This document shows positions 47,345-58,904 of a stretch of 64,000 nt of DNA, one piece after another. Both the position numbers and the translations under genes were made by a program. Under the pieces are notes generated by a model. The model was not told the DNA's origin, did no database searches, and saw nothing but the letters and a program-made list of their open reading frames with translations. Every line of letters starts with the position of its first letter. Within the stretch, counting starts at the first letter, position 1. Origin of the DNA: Hyaloscypha bicolor E (Eukaryota > Ascomycota > Leotiomycetes > Helotiales > Hyaloscyphaceae); contig NW_020194518.1 in NCBI RefSeq assembly GCF_002865645.1, positions 1,239,463 through 1,303,462 of the forward strand, given 5' to 3'.

Positions 47345-48055
47345 TGTGCCTGGCGCCGCGTCGCTGGAGAGGGGCTGTATTCTTATACTGTTTGCGTGAC
47401 TGTAGTCTTGGCTGTTAAGCCATTGAAGCCACATACTAGGCTTAGAGGAACATTTCGAATCAGAAGGCTTTCTCAGACGCAGGACTCATCAGCTACAACT
47501 TGCAGGATCCGAGGACTCTGAGCGCACATGAAATTGACTGTAAATCCTTCTGGGAAGAACACCGAGATCCTCAATAAAGATGAACTACATCGCATTTCTC
47601 GTCATGAATCTGAAGAGACGAGAGCGTATTGCTACAAACCGAATTTCCTGGCCTGCAAGACACATTACTATGTTCCAGAGATGATGGCAGAGACATTCAA
47701 TGTGGGTATACCAAGGGTCGAAGATGGTGGTACGGCAACATTCGAAGGGGTCATGACCAGGAAGACATTGTGAAGGCCGTAGAGATGAAGTGTGGTTTAG
47801 TGGTTGAAGTATGAAACATGTCAGGGCTGCACGTGATGTGGATGTATTGATGTATTGGTGCCTTATTGTCCAGGCCTGAACAAAATTTGGAAGGTCAAAG
47901 AGCTTTTTTGGAGAACGCGACTTCAGATTTTTGAACGCGTTGATGAACGAAACGTTGCATGACAACCTCCTTTTCTGATCTTGAAGCTTTTGTTGTTCGA
48001 TTTGAAGCACCCAAGAAGCAGTCTGCAGTCCTGAAGACCGTCCCCTCCCCTCAAG
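47345..48055. promoter_or_regulatory. Divergent promoter between the propeller gene and cct5
   Basis: A 711-bp spacer holding CACGTG at 47830-47835, about 220 bp before cct5. Open frames on the minus strand (47585-48148) overlap the cct5 start and have no family features. Confidence 0.4.
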
Positions 48056-49931
48056 ATGGCTATGAGTAGGTTTACCTCCGTTGCTGAAGCTTCCATCAGC
48101 TGTCGAGCTCCGGCTAACTTTGTTGCCTTCTAGATATTGATATGTCACAAGGTATGTTACGTCTGCAAGAACTACAATACCAAATCCGATGCTAACATAT
48201 CCACTTTGCAGCCTCGGTCATCAAAGATGAGCAAGGCAGACCATTCATTGTCGTCCGAGAGTAGGAGCTCCCAGCTGGTCAACCACTCCCTACACTAACA
48301 TTTTTCCAGCCAAGGCAAGAAGAAGAGACAACACGGTACCGATGCCGTCAAATCACATATCCTCGCCGCAAGAACCGTTGCCAATATCGTGAAAACTTCC
48401 CTTGGCCCCCGAGGGCTCGACAAAATCCTGATTTCGCCTGATGGAGACATCACAGTTACGAACGACGGCGCAACGATCCTGAGCCAGATGGAGATATCAA
48501 ACCACGTTGCGAAGCTTCTTGTTGAGTTGTCCAAGTCACAGGATGACGAAATAGGAGATGGTACAACTGGTGTGGTGGTTCTGGCCGGAGCACTGTTAGA
48601 GCAGGCGGCAGAGCTCATCGACAAGGGAATCCACCCCATCCGAATAGCAGATGGCTACGACCAGGCATGCGATATTGCTGTTGCTGAGCTGGACAGAATT
48701 GCAGATACTATCGAATTCACAAAATCGGACAGAGGAAATCTGAACAGGGTGGCGAGGACGAGTTTGGGGAGCAAAATCGTCTCCAAAGCTCATGACCAGT
48801 TTGCAAAGATTGCTGTGGATGCCGTGATGTCTGTGGCTGATCTCGAGCGCAAGGATGTGGATTTTGATCTGATCAAGGTTGACGGCAAGGTCGGCGGATC
48901 ACTTGAGGATTCTCTACTGGTTCAGGGTGTTATCGTTGACAAGGACTTCTCTCATCCCCAAATGCCATCCGAGGTCCGTGATGCCAAGATTGCGATTCTG
49001 ACTTGTGCGTTCGAGCCCCCCAAGCCGAAGACGAAGCACCACTTGGATATCACAAGTATAGAGGAGTTCAAGAAGTTACAGACCTACGAGAAAGACAAGT
49101 TCGCAGAGATGATTAACATGATCAAGGATACTGGTGCCAATCTTGTTATTTGCCAGTGGGGCTTTGATGACGAGGCGAACCATCTTCTGTTACAGAACGA
49201 TCTTCCCGCAGTCAGATGGGTTGGAGGTCCCGAAATCGAGCTGATTGCTATTGCTACGAACGGAAGGATAGTGCCAAGATTCGAAGACTTGTCAGCAGAG
49301 AAGCTTGGGAAAGCAGGGATTGTACGAGAGATGGAGTTTGGTACAACGAGAGAGAAGATGTTGGTGATTGAGGAGTGTGCAAATACGCGAGCGGTCACCG
49401 TCTTTGTCAGAGGCAGCAACAAAATGGCAAGGTTCCAGTTTGGAATTGGTACACAGGCCAGGCTAATATTGGTAACAGATCATTGATGAAGCAAAGCGAT
49501 CCCTCCATGATGCTCTCTGCGTGGTCCGGAATCTTGTCCGAGATAACCGTGTCGTATATGGCGGAGGAGCAGCAGAAATCGCCTGCTCCCTCGCCGTCGA
49601 AGATGCAGCGGTCAAGTCCCCTGGCCTCGAGCAATACGCCATGCGAGCATTCGCCGATGCTCTCGACGCCATTCCCATGGCCCTGGCAGAGAACTCCGGC
49701 CTGTCACCTATCGAGACCCTCGCCAGCATCAAGAGCAGACAAGTCACCGAGAAGAATACCAGATTAGGAGTTGACTGCATGCAAACTGGCAGCAACGACA
49801 TGAGAGATGCGTTTGTCATTGATCCCTTGATCGGGAAGAGACAGCAGTTGATGCTGGCAACCCAGCTGTGTCGCATGGTGTTAAAGGTCAATAATGTCAT
49901 TATTGCGGGAAGCGATGAGAATGAATTCTAA
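48056..49931 (+). CDS. cct5: Chaperonin TCP-1 subunit epsilon (CCT5)
   Basis: One of eight subunits of the cytosolic TRiC/CCT chaperonin that folds actin and tubulin with ATP. Five exons (48056-48065, 48134-48151, 48212-48260, 48310-49426, 49479-49931) give 548 aa, the usual length. The first two exons are tiny (10 and 18 nt) and encode MAMNIDMSQ. Hallmarks: [17 protein letters not shown], the nucleotide motif [12 protein letters not shown], and in the C-terminal half [11 protein letters not shown] and [15 protein letters not shown]. The last intron (49427-49478) begins GC, not GT: the join [17 protein letters not shown] is dictated by family conservation and phase, and no GT in phase exists nearby. 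A branch-like GGCTAAT and CAG acceptor are present. Confidence 0.95.
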
Positions 49932-51221
49932 AAGCGAGACTTGTGTACCATAGCTGTAGAACAGGGACATAATCATAGAATCATTCTCTGTAACCCTCTC
50001 TTCTGATGGTGCCGGCTGGAATGCCGATGTTGCTCCCCGTCGTCACTTCAATGACAGAAGGCAGCACAGCTATGGTTCTATGGGAGGTCATTGTCCCTCT
50101 GAAGTGATCAAAATCGCCTTTGCGGCCCGCCTTCACCTCCGCAAAAGAAGGCAGAGCAAGCCCGTGCTACGAGCATTATCTTCCAGCGTTTTTATTTTTT
50201 TGATTGATATTGCTGCCCTGCCCTATTGCTGCTTTTATTGAAGATACTGGTAGTATCTACAGCTACACTTTGTGGGCCACAAAGGACTTCATTCTTATGG
50301 AGATCCACCAAAATATGGATGATGCTTCCCAGGAATATGCTGCAAGTTCTTCTGAAGTGCGGACACCCTCAGGCAACAGCAGCTCCCCTTGTTGCCCCTT
50401 TGTTTACTTTGCAGCGTCATCTTTTGAGATCACCTAAATGTGCGCTCTCTCCTTGGATTCAAATAGCAGCACATTTTCAGTTCAAGAGAAGTTTCTTTAC
50501 ATGGCGCCTGACATGGGTGGATGCCATCTCGGTTCGCAGCCACATGGGAGACAGCAGATGTTCAAATCACCCCCCCCTATTTTCCCGAGCCGGAGCGGAT
50601 TCACCACCTGGCGGACTGGTGAATTCTCTCTTCACACACAGAACACTAAAACCACGACAAATATGATTGGCCGAGAAAGGACTAACCTCCACAATATTGT
50701 CGATGCCTTAATGGAAGATGTCGGCCTGAGCGTGCGAGGCTGTCGAACTTTTCTCGTCTTTGCCGACCTCTTTTAGGTATAGCTTGATCAAGAACAATCA
50801 CGGTCACGTACCGCAACGATACTAATTCAATTTCGCGATCCTATTTCGAGCCCCCTCCTTAACCTCCATTCATCGATCGTCAACCTATTGTGGCCCACAA
50901 CAATATTTTGAGATACTGGCTCGTGCACGTCCAGTTCCCACTTCCTTAGTTCCTGCTTCCTTCCATCTTCCTTCCCTTCAAGTCATCATACCACAAACAG
51001 CGTCTTCCAGGAAGGTCATTCATCCTCGACAACCACGCCGTTACAGCTCTTGAATACGCTCGTTCTTTGGATACAGCCAGACAATTTGATCTCCTGTCAT
51101 CCTAGATCAACATATTCAGGGTCTTCGACGTCAAATCCGCGCATTTCAACACGACTACTTCACGCCAATACCAAGCATCTGCCTTCACTAGTTCCGACCG
51201 ACATCCTATATCATCCGCAAG
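49932..51221. other. Spacer between cct5 and the CCCH-2EXR gene
   Basis: About 1.3 kb. The right end is pyrimidine-rich and probably leader. The plus frames at 50226-50666 and 50438-50776 lack family features. Nothing else seen. Confidence 0.35.
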
Positions 51222-52958
51222 ATGTCTGACTATCAGATCTCCGAAGAGGGCTGCCCACTGTGGAACAACGGCTTTCGATGCAAGGCAAGTGAGACCACAG
51301 GCTGTCCTCATATCCATGACAACTTCCTCCGCAAAGAAGCCCAGGAGAAGAAGATATTGGAAGACTTGAAGAAGAAGAAGGAACAAAAGCTGGCTGTTTC
51401 GCGCTCACAGCTTCAAGGCCAGTACAACAACGTTCTTGCTCCCAACACCCCCACCGCCAACCGGGCCAAGCAAATCACTTCCGTCAAGGTTGCCAACACC
51501 GCCCAGGTCAACTCCAGGATCAAGTCCATCATCAAACAGACAGATAACCAGGTCCAACGCTCAGCCCCTGCAACCTTCAACTCGGATATTATCTCTTCCA
51601 TGGTCGCGAAGATTAATAACCTGAAGGTTGATCATGTCACCGTCACCAAATTCGAGACTGTTCATCGCTTGAACTGGGCCACGGTCATCTACTCCAAGCC
51701 GAATGCCCAATTGGCCAGCAAATTCCCGAAGTCCAGCAATTCAGTCTGCAGAAAATTTCTTGTGGGATTGTGCCAGAGAGGCGTTGACTGTCGTTACTCG
51801 CACCTTGTGCCATCTCCAACCAATCCTCAAGTTCCTTGGCCTGGAGTTGAGCATGAAAAGTTTTCCCCAGATTGGGAGTGGGATGTTGTTATGACAGCGA
51901 TGGGGCCAAAGTATGTCCAAGTTCGAACATGCCCCCCGCCCAAGTACTCCTGGGACGTTTACAACAAGGATGCTCTCGTTGAGGATCAACAACTAGAGGA
52001 AACCTATGCTGCCACTGCATCCAAGGGTGTTCTTTCTCAGGTTGCTCCTCTCAAGGTCCAACACTCGAAGACACCTTCCCAAGCTTCGGCTGGGACATCT
52101 TTTCAAGAATCTGTCAAATCGAGCGAGAATTCTTGGGACACTCCTCGCCGTTCGTCAGCTACGAAGACCCGACTCTCCGATGTTGGCCGATGGACCTTGG
52201 AGACTCAGAAGCCGAAGCTCGCCTTGGCCCCACCTGCCGACAAGGCTCCTGGCAATGCAAGTTTTCACCGTTTCCAAGAGCTGCCAGCCGAACTTCGCAT
52301 CAAGATCTGGAAGATGGCTATGAAGGACTATAGAAACACTGCTAGAGTCGTCTGGAAGTGGGATGACTACCACATGGGCAATTATTACAACAGCAGACTC
52401 GAGCCACGAACCCGTGCTCCACCATTCCTCCATGTCTGCAAGCAGGTTCGCGACATCGCTGGACATTACCATTTCGAGAAAGTCTTCGGCACCATGCAGT
52501 CCGGTCCTGAGACATGGTTCAGTTTCGAAAACGACCGCCTCTTCCTCCAAACTCCCTCCCCTCTTCAGCTTGTCAAGATGGCCCAGCAGATCATCGCTCG
52601 TGAGCGCAAGCTTGTCTCCTACCTCACGCTCCCTCTTCGCGACTTTGTTCACAACCCGATCGGCTTTGTTCAAGTCGTCACGGGCTTCCACAACTTGAAG
52701 CACTTGCATCTCGTCGCTTCTACCGCCTGGGAGGATAGGCGCTGGACTTGCGACCCGGGAATGATCCCGAAGGTTAAGCGAGCCCTCAAGAAGGACTGGG
52801 TTCGTCGCCAGACTAAATATCGACCTGATGACATGCTCAACGTCCCAGGTGTTTGGATCGACTCCGTTAGCCCTGTTGAGGCTAAGGCTTATGGTGTTGA
52901 TGGCATTCAATGGGGCGCCAACGTTCGTCATGACGAGCGGTTGTGGGTAGGGAACTGA
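51222..52958 (+). CDS. CCCH zinc-finger and 2EXR domain protein
   Basis: Intronless, 578 aa. Near the N-terminus a Cys/His cluster (CPLWNNGFRC...CPHIH) may be a divergent CCCH finger, followed by a Lys/Glu helix. A canonical finger C-x7-C-x5-C-x3-H (CRKFLVGLCQRGVDCRYSH) lies at about residues 172-190. CCCH fingers usually bind RNA. A Ser/Thr-rich linker leads to a 2EXR domain at about residue 348 (FHRFQELPAELRIKIWKMAM), a fungal module of unknown function related in style to F-box segments, continuing with FLHVCKQVRDIA and a WFSFENDRLFL strand. The combination suggests an RNA-associated adaptor, but this is inference. Confidence 0.85.
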   Translation: MSDYQISEEGCPLWNNGFRCKASETTGCPHIHDNFLRKEAQEKKILEDLKKKKEQKLAVSRSQLQGQYNNVLAPNTPTANRAKQITSVKVANTAQVNSRIKSIIKQTDNQVQRSAPATFNSDIISSMVAKINNLKVDHVTVTKFETVHRLNWATVIYSKPNAQLASKFPKSSNSVCRKFLVGLCQRGVDCRYSHLVPSPTNPQVPWPGVEHEKFSPDWEWDVVMTAMGPKYVQVRTCPPPKYSWDVYNKDALVEDQQLEETYAATASKGVLSQVAPLKVQHSKTPSQASAGTSFQESVKSSENSWDTPRRSSATKTRLSDVGRWTLETQKPKLALAPPADKAPGNASFHRFQELPAELRIKIWKMAMKDYRNTARVVWKWDDYHMGNYYNSRLEPRTRAPPFLHVCKQVRDIAGHYHFEKVFGTMQSGPETWFSFENDRLFLQTPSPLQLVKMAQQIIARERKLVSYLTLPLRDFVHNPIGFVQVVTGFHNLKHLHLVASTAWEDRRWTCDPGMIPKVKRALKKDWVRRQTKYRPDDMLNVPGVWIDSVSPVEAKAYGVDGIQWGANVRHDERLWVGN

Positions 52959-53729
52959 GGTTCTTAAGCTAGTGAATTTCTTGGGATCTTGACTTGGGAT
53001 CACACAGCCTTCTCTTGCATCCAGAGTTGGTGAATTTATTGGATGGGTTGGGAGGTATTACGGTCACGGATTTCATGCACATCGAGCTGGTCTTCGCTGA
53101 TTGGGACGTTGATGCGTTTCGTCGTGGATTTGCAAACAGTATCAAGCTGGTCTTAATTGATCGGCAGATACTTGCCTTTCCCTGACTCGAGAGATGGATA
53201 CGTAATTGGTGGATGGATGCATACTTTTTGCTTTCTCTTTCGCGAAAGATGTTGAGATACCCTTGCTTTTCTTTTCCTTGCATTATGTGCAGCTGCTGGC
53301 ATACGGCGGGGCGAGATGAATATTGGTTGGCTGGCATGCTGCAGGTTTCTTTCCTTTCCTTGCTTGCTTTACGAGACTTGAGGGACGATGGATGGATGAT
53401 GATACGAAAAGTCTCTACTCTTCAACAACGCTACTATTCTATGTATGATAGTTTCCTACCATGACTTGGGGGTGGGAAAAGGTGTAAGAAAGGCAAAAAA
53501 AGGATGAAAAGACGAATCCCACAACTGTTTCACTGGGAGATGATTTGATGTGACATGATAGATATAAGGTGATTTATTGTGTGCGATGCGCACAGGGTAC
53601 CTACAATGCATCTCTGCTCTTGCTGCTTACTTATTGCTGCCGCTGCCGCTGCAACTGCTCATCAACGCCATCTGAAGCTCAGCCACGCCTTCCGCACCAC
53701 CACCCTGTTTATCCTCAATCCTCAATCAT
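52959..53729. other. Convergent spacer
   Basis: A 771-bp gap between the CCCH-2EXR stop and the hydrolase-like stop. A short GCTGCCGCTGCCGCTGC run lies near 53636-53652. No coding region is supported. Confidence 0.35.
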
Positions 53730-55290
53730 CTACAAATCCAACACTTCTTCAATCCACTTCCTCACAACCCTGCCTTCCCCATCTATTTCCGGCTCATCAA
53801 ACCATGGGAGCGGAGCAACCTGCACCCTTTCCTCAGCCGCAGCCGAAGGATCATGATCTTCGTCCCACAATACCCTCTCCTTAAACTCATGAAGTAGCAC
53901 ACTCCTCCTCATTAACCTGACCATTTCTTCCGCTTGAGTCTGTGGCGTTACTTCCTCTCCCGCTTTCTCCTCGAGCTGGATATCGGTATCCCGTCCACGG
54001 ACTTGCTTCCGTGCTGGCTTCTTGCTAGAGAGAGGCCTCTCGTTCTCGGTGGTCCCAGTGGACGGAGATTCGGACGGAGTGTAAAGGAAGAGAGAACGAG
54101 GGATCTTGAGACCGGAGTCCTTGGGTGGGAATTTTAGGTTTGCTTTCTTGCTGACCTCCAGCTCGAGGGAGCCGCCATCCATCTCTCCCCTCCTTCCGCT
54201 CGTCTCCAGCTCATCGATGTCCATGTCTGTGATGAGCGAGGGGTCGGAGGTCGGGTAGAAGATGGATTCTTCGAGGTGGTCGATTAATGGATTCTGGTTC
54301 GAGGGGGTGGTTGAGTCTGTTGTCGGGGATGGCGAGGAAAGCTCGTCGTCTTTGGACGTTGGCCATGTTTTTGGTACTGCTACCCCTGCGGTGCGGAAGA
54401 AGAGGAGGGGAGAGGCGAAGGAGTCGAATGCTGATCCTGGGGAGCTGAAGAGTCTTTCTTTCAAGCAATGTAACTTTCTTGAGTCCCATATTTCTTCCTC
54501 TACTTCGGATTGATGCTCGAGATCGGTAGGAGGTGCCGAAGTTGCGATATCAGTCCAGCCATACACCCCGTTCTTCGTTATCAAGCCCGCGATTCGTGTT
54601 GGGAGGTTCTTTGAAGCAAAACTCTCCGTCAGCGCAAGACTCGTTGCCAGTGTTCCTCCCAAGTAACTCCCATACACCAGAATTGGCCGTTGAATTACCT
54701 TCGACGTTGATGTCGGGGCATGGAATGTCCGGGGTCGAGGTGAGAAAGGAGAGGTAGGTGAGGTGTGGGTCCGCGATGGTGGAGAGAGGGAGAAGGAAGG
54801 GAGCAGAGAGGTGAGGAGATAGCTATAGGCGTGCAGGACATCGTGGAGAGGCGTGGGAAAGGGGTGGGTTGCAAAGGAGGGGTGATTGCTTAGAAGTTTT
54901 GGTGTTGGCGTTGGGTAGGATGTGTGAGAAGAGGAAATGTTCCATCTATAATTGATGACTGCTAGGGAGGCGGCGGGGTGGAAGAGGTAGCTTGGTATGG
55001 AAGAGTGGCTGGCATGGAGATGCAAGCCCATGGGCGGGAGGTAGATGGTTAAGGGCGAGGAAGGGTTGCGGAGGGCCGGGGCGTTGTAGAGGCTACTTGT
55101 GGTCAGCTGAAGCGTAGAAAAGGGGAAGAACGTCACGTGAGATTTTGCTGGTGCAGAGGCAGCAAAGTTTGATTACCACTTTCTGAGGCAGATCTTCGAG
55201 ATCAGGGATAACCCAAAAGACTTACTTTACATCAATTGACCCAGAAGACCCACAAACCACTTTAAATATCTCAGGCTCATCTTCACGTGA
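53730..55290 (-). CDS. Alpha/beta-hydrolase-like protein, 5' start not resolved
   Basis: The main exon (53730-55092) encodes about 454 residues. An N-terminal strand pattern SPLTIYLPPMG, then SLAVINYRW, an HDVLHAYSYLL helix and a VYGSYLGGTLATSLAL nucleophile-elbow-like segment (Ser in GSYLGG) match the fungal alpha/beta-hydrolase layout. Strict G-x-S-x-G is not met, so activity is uncertain. The C-terminal 200 residues are charged and Ser/Pro-rich. The frame upstream of 55092 has no ATG. A 133-nt intron (55093-55225) joins it to an upstream segment (EIFKVVCGSSGSIDV) with correct phase, which restores the usual beta-strand before LYNAPA. That segment stays open past 55290 without an ATG, so at least one more 5' exon or start remains unidentified; the right coordinate given is provisional. 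Confidence 0.62.
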
Positions 55291-56247
55291 CTGAGATGAA
55301 TAAAATCTTCTTCTTTTCTCGATGTGAAGCGATCGGCCCTCAGCCACGCATCTCCGACATAGCGGTATCCAAACTCTCAGAGCATTCTGCATTCGGAAGG
55401 GATCGCGATATTATGCAGATCCTCTGGATGCTTGTCAAGCAGAAGCTTCGGTCTCGAGGCCTCGGTCACCTCTGCTTTTCACTGCTGGCTGTTGGCACGA
55501 AGAGACTTGTCCAAAATACCTTGTAGTGCGAGAGAAAAAGAAATTAAACAAGTGCGTTTAGTATAATTATGCTCCCGGAAGAGTTTCAATTGCGTTATGT
55601 TGGGCGTTGATTTGGTTATGTTGATTTGACGGGGGAGGTCGCTAGGTGTCTCCTGAAAATGACTTGGGATGAAAACCTCGGCCACCGTACCGCCATGTTC
55701 CATCTGGGAAAAGGCCGCCGGAGATTCCCCCGTTCATTACAACCATAACAACAACCACAACTCCATCATTCCTCCCCAAAACCTGACCGTTGCGTACGAA
55801 GGAGAGATTGATATGGAGGCAACGACGCAGCGAATGCCATCTTGAATCTCTGATTCTCTCCTTATCATCTAGGCTGCGCACGAGCTTCTCTACGACCACG
55901 TATCTGTTCCTGCAACAATGGCGAAGCGTCCAAGCCTGAGACGGAAGGATGCTCGCTGGAACACTTCAATGCACTGATCAAGAGCCTCTTGAACTCTGGT
56001 CTGAAGACCCACCATCGCAGGTGTCAAGCTGGTTAGAATGAGGAAGATGCTGCTGGGATCCAAGCACCAGACCCGCTAGAATGTTTCCAGAGCCGCTGCC
56101 AACCATGGTTTGCCTGTGCACGCCCGTGCCATCTCAGTGTATGGGATTTATACTTTTCGTCAGAGAAAATGACGCTCACGAATTGCTTGCTGCAAAGTTT
56201 CCAGATGCTCCTCTGCACTCGAACCGTCGCTGGCCGGAATCATCTCA
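55291..56247. other. Spacer with unresolved 5' end of the hydrolase-like gene
   Basis: It should contain the missing start and promoter of the minus-strand hydrolase-like gene. TCACGTGA palindromes flank the first recognised exon (55133-55140 and 55283-55290). Other open frames (55642-55899 minus, 56081-56407 plus) show no family features. Confidence 0.3.
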
Positions 56248-56730
56248 TCAATTGCGTATGTCATCCCATTTTATGAAGATATACTCGGGCTCGATTCGCC
56301 CCCCTGAACCGTTTGGTTCTCGGTACCAAGATCTGGCACGCAAACCTTTGTCCTGCATCATCTTGCGGGCCAGCCCGAGGCCTCGAGGCCCACGGGATGC
56401 GCAATAGTGGCTCAAAAATCCCGAACCCACATCCTGGCTCAACGTCCTGCAACGCGCATAAGACGGCTTCTTCTCGCGGTGCCGCATGAACCCGTAAGGT
56501 GAGAAATAGAAGGGACCGGCGATCGAGGAGTGTGGGCCCAGTTGGGAGTTTACTTGACCTTTTGTCTCGCCCCTTGGGCCACAAGACGACGTCGAATATT
56601 CGAACTGTCTGATTAACGCAGAGTGAGAAGTTGAGGGGAGTGTACAAACATTTCGACGAACGGCCGGACGAATCAAAGAAGCGGTTCGATTCTTAGATAT
56701 ACTTTTAAATGGGTTTAGAGTGAAGGCCAT
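56248..56730 (-). CDS. Hypothetical 160-aa protein with basic N-terminus
   Basis: An intronless open frame from ATG 56730. Residues 1-50 are rich in Arg, Ser and Asn with almost no acidic residues, as in mitochondrial presequences. The remainder is Gly/Arg/Tyr-rich and ends EYIFIKWDDIRN. I recognise no family, and length alone is not strong evidence. It may be a real lineage-specific gene or a chance frame. Confidence 0.3.
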   Translation of the reverse strand: MAFTLNPFKSISKNRTASLIRPAVRRNVCTLPSTSHSALIRQFEYSTSSCGPRGETKGQVNSQLGPHSSIAGPFYFSPYGFMRHREKKPSYARCRTLSQDVGSGFLSHYCASRGPRGLGLARKMMQDKGLRARSWYREPNGSGGRIEPEYIFIKWDDIRN

Positions 56731-58036
56731 TGTGTTGCATTGCGTCGGGACATACATACGGTATACACAGAATCGGTTGCATACAGTTATGGATCGGACT
56801 GAGGAGATTTGCAGTTCAGGTAGAAGTCAAAAGAATCCAGATGGAAGAAGCAGTAGACAGGATGAGAAAAGAGGGTACACCCTTAAACATTGAAGATTTA
56901 ACCTCATATCTCTGCCATTTTCATTTACACTATTTAATTTTTGAACATCAAGACTTCTTGGATGGAGGTAAGGGGTCTAATTCTTGACGTTTTCGGTTCT
57001 CGCTTGTAACCTCATAGGTCCATCATCAATCATGTATACACCAGATATGCATCTCCACCTCATCAACACTCTTAAATTTCGAACAGCATCACACGGACAG
57101 GTTCAGAACCCAACCCAAGGCCATTGCGTAGATGGCTCGAGAATCTGTGCAGCATAGATTACATATTCCTCCTTGTTAGCTGTGGCTTCCCCTCACGGGA
57201 TCCTGTCACTCACGCGACCCTCAGTTTGACGGCTGAGAACAAGGTTCTTACACTACCCGCGACGTACTGGCGACGCCTTGACAACTCCCCTTCAACGCAT
57301 TGAAGCTGCAGGGCCACGCTGGGATGCACCAGCTGCCAACACAGCACCACGTCTTGGATGATTTCGGCTCAGAAATCCCCGATCGGGAAAGTTTTCCCCT
57401 CCATGAACCAGGGCTGCTGTTTCACAGATAACTGTCTGCTCGAGAGGGCAACTCTTGCGCTCAACCCTCAATGTACGAGCTGAGTCTCAGTCACTTTGTC
57501 CGAATTGCCTCCTGTTTTCCCGGGCAGAAATGCCTCGCTCGTCATTCCTTCCCCCCTTCCAGTAGCCTTACATTACACTCGGCAAACCTCCCATTAAATT
57601 CTCCCAGCGTTGCACGCCTCCAAAACAGACGGCGTCATTCGCTAACCGACTTGCATTCTGGGACTGGTTTCTTAGCTTCCATGAGGAAAGTTTTCCTTGC
57701 CCTGAGAAGTGTCTGTGCTGCGATTCCGGAAGCGGAAGAGTCATTTGCTCGTTCTTGTACTCTGGGTTTCCTTGCTTCCACTCTTCTCCTTCTTCCTTCA
57801 TAGAATTATAGATTAGAGCATAGACAGATCTCTTTTCGTCATATGCATTATTCGGTTTCAAGCAGAAAGCAGGACATACGTCACTGAGAATTTTCAAGAT
57901 AAAAATTTCTTATCGACCCCACTCCTACCCCGCCATCCCACCTTTTCTTCAGCGCAACCACCATTGTTCGAAGCAGAGCGGATAAATCAAGAAGGAGGAG
58001 ATACAGGAAGTAGGATAGAAGGAGAGAGTAGCAACA
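56731..58036. other. Spacer upstream of the phosphoglycerate-mutase-family gene
   Basis: About 1.3 kb without supported genes; the minus frame 57568-57897 lacks family features. The final 100 bp are A/G-rich leader-like sequence. Confidence 0.35.
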
Positions 58037-58904
58037 ATGGGCAAAGCGACACTGCATCTCGTTCGCGTAAGCAACTCTCCCATTTCCTCCCCATCACGCC
58101 TCACTCTCCTCCTCCTGCACGTCGACCCTGGAAATAGATTCTGGAAACAACACTGACTCTCTCGAAATATAGCACGCACAAGGCTACCACAACCTCAACA
58201 CAACAAACCACTCTCTCCCCGATCCAGACCTCACCCCGCTCGGCGAACAACAATGCGCCACGCTCGCCTCCACCTTTCCCTTCCACGGCCGAGTCACACA
58301 CCTCGTTGCCTCTCCCCTCCGCCGAACACTCTACACATGTCTCCTCTCCTTCCCTTCCGAAGTCTCGAACGGCCTAAAAGTCATAGCATTGCCTGAATTA
58401 CAAGAAACCTCCGACCTGCCCTGCGACACCGGTTCCTCCCCTTCGAAACTACAAGACGAGTTCAGCGAGGGCCAATTCGCAGGAGCCGTGGACTTGCGCC
58501 CCGTCCACGAGGGCTGGAACTCGAAGAATGGGAAATGGAGTCCAGCATCCTCCGCCATCGAGCGACGAGCTCGCGAGGCACGACTATGGCTACGAAATCT
58601 GGCTTCGCAGTCAGAAGGGGATGCAGAGATTGTGGTAGTGACGCATGGAGGATATCTTCACTATTTCACGGAGGATTGGGAGGGTGCTGAACGGGGGACG
58701 GGCACGGGGTGGGAGAATACTGAGTGGAGGAGCTATGAGTTTGTGGAGGGGAGTGGGGATGCGAGTTTGAGGGAGACGAGGGAGAGTAGGGAGAGGAGAC
58801 GCGGTACGGAGAGAGGGCTGACGGCGGATGAGCAGAGGGAACTTAAGGCGAGTAGGGAGAGGGAGTGGAGGGAGAGTGGGTTTCAGAGTGATGCTAAATT
58901 ATAG
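58037..58904 (+). CDS. Histidine-phosphatase (phosphoglycerate mutase) family protein
   Basis: Two exons (58037-58066 and 58173-58904) around a 106-nt intron give 253 aa. The catalytic RHG-like motif is split by the intron: LVR/HAQGYHNL, with the phosphate-accepting His as first codon of exon 2. LTPLGEQQC and VASPLRRTLYT match the family, as does the second histidine in VVVTHGGYLHYF. The C-terminal 70 residues are a charged Arg/Glu-rich extension. Such small fungal members are usually broad phosphatases rather than glycolytic mutases; the substrate cannot be told. The motif reads RHAQG where many relatives have RHGxx or RHAxx, which is acceptable. Confidence 0.88.

Noticed and set aside
47585..48148. 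Minus-strand frame of 187 codons
   Set aside because: It overlaps the first exons of cct5 and its promoter and shows no family resemblance.
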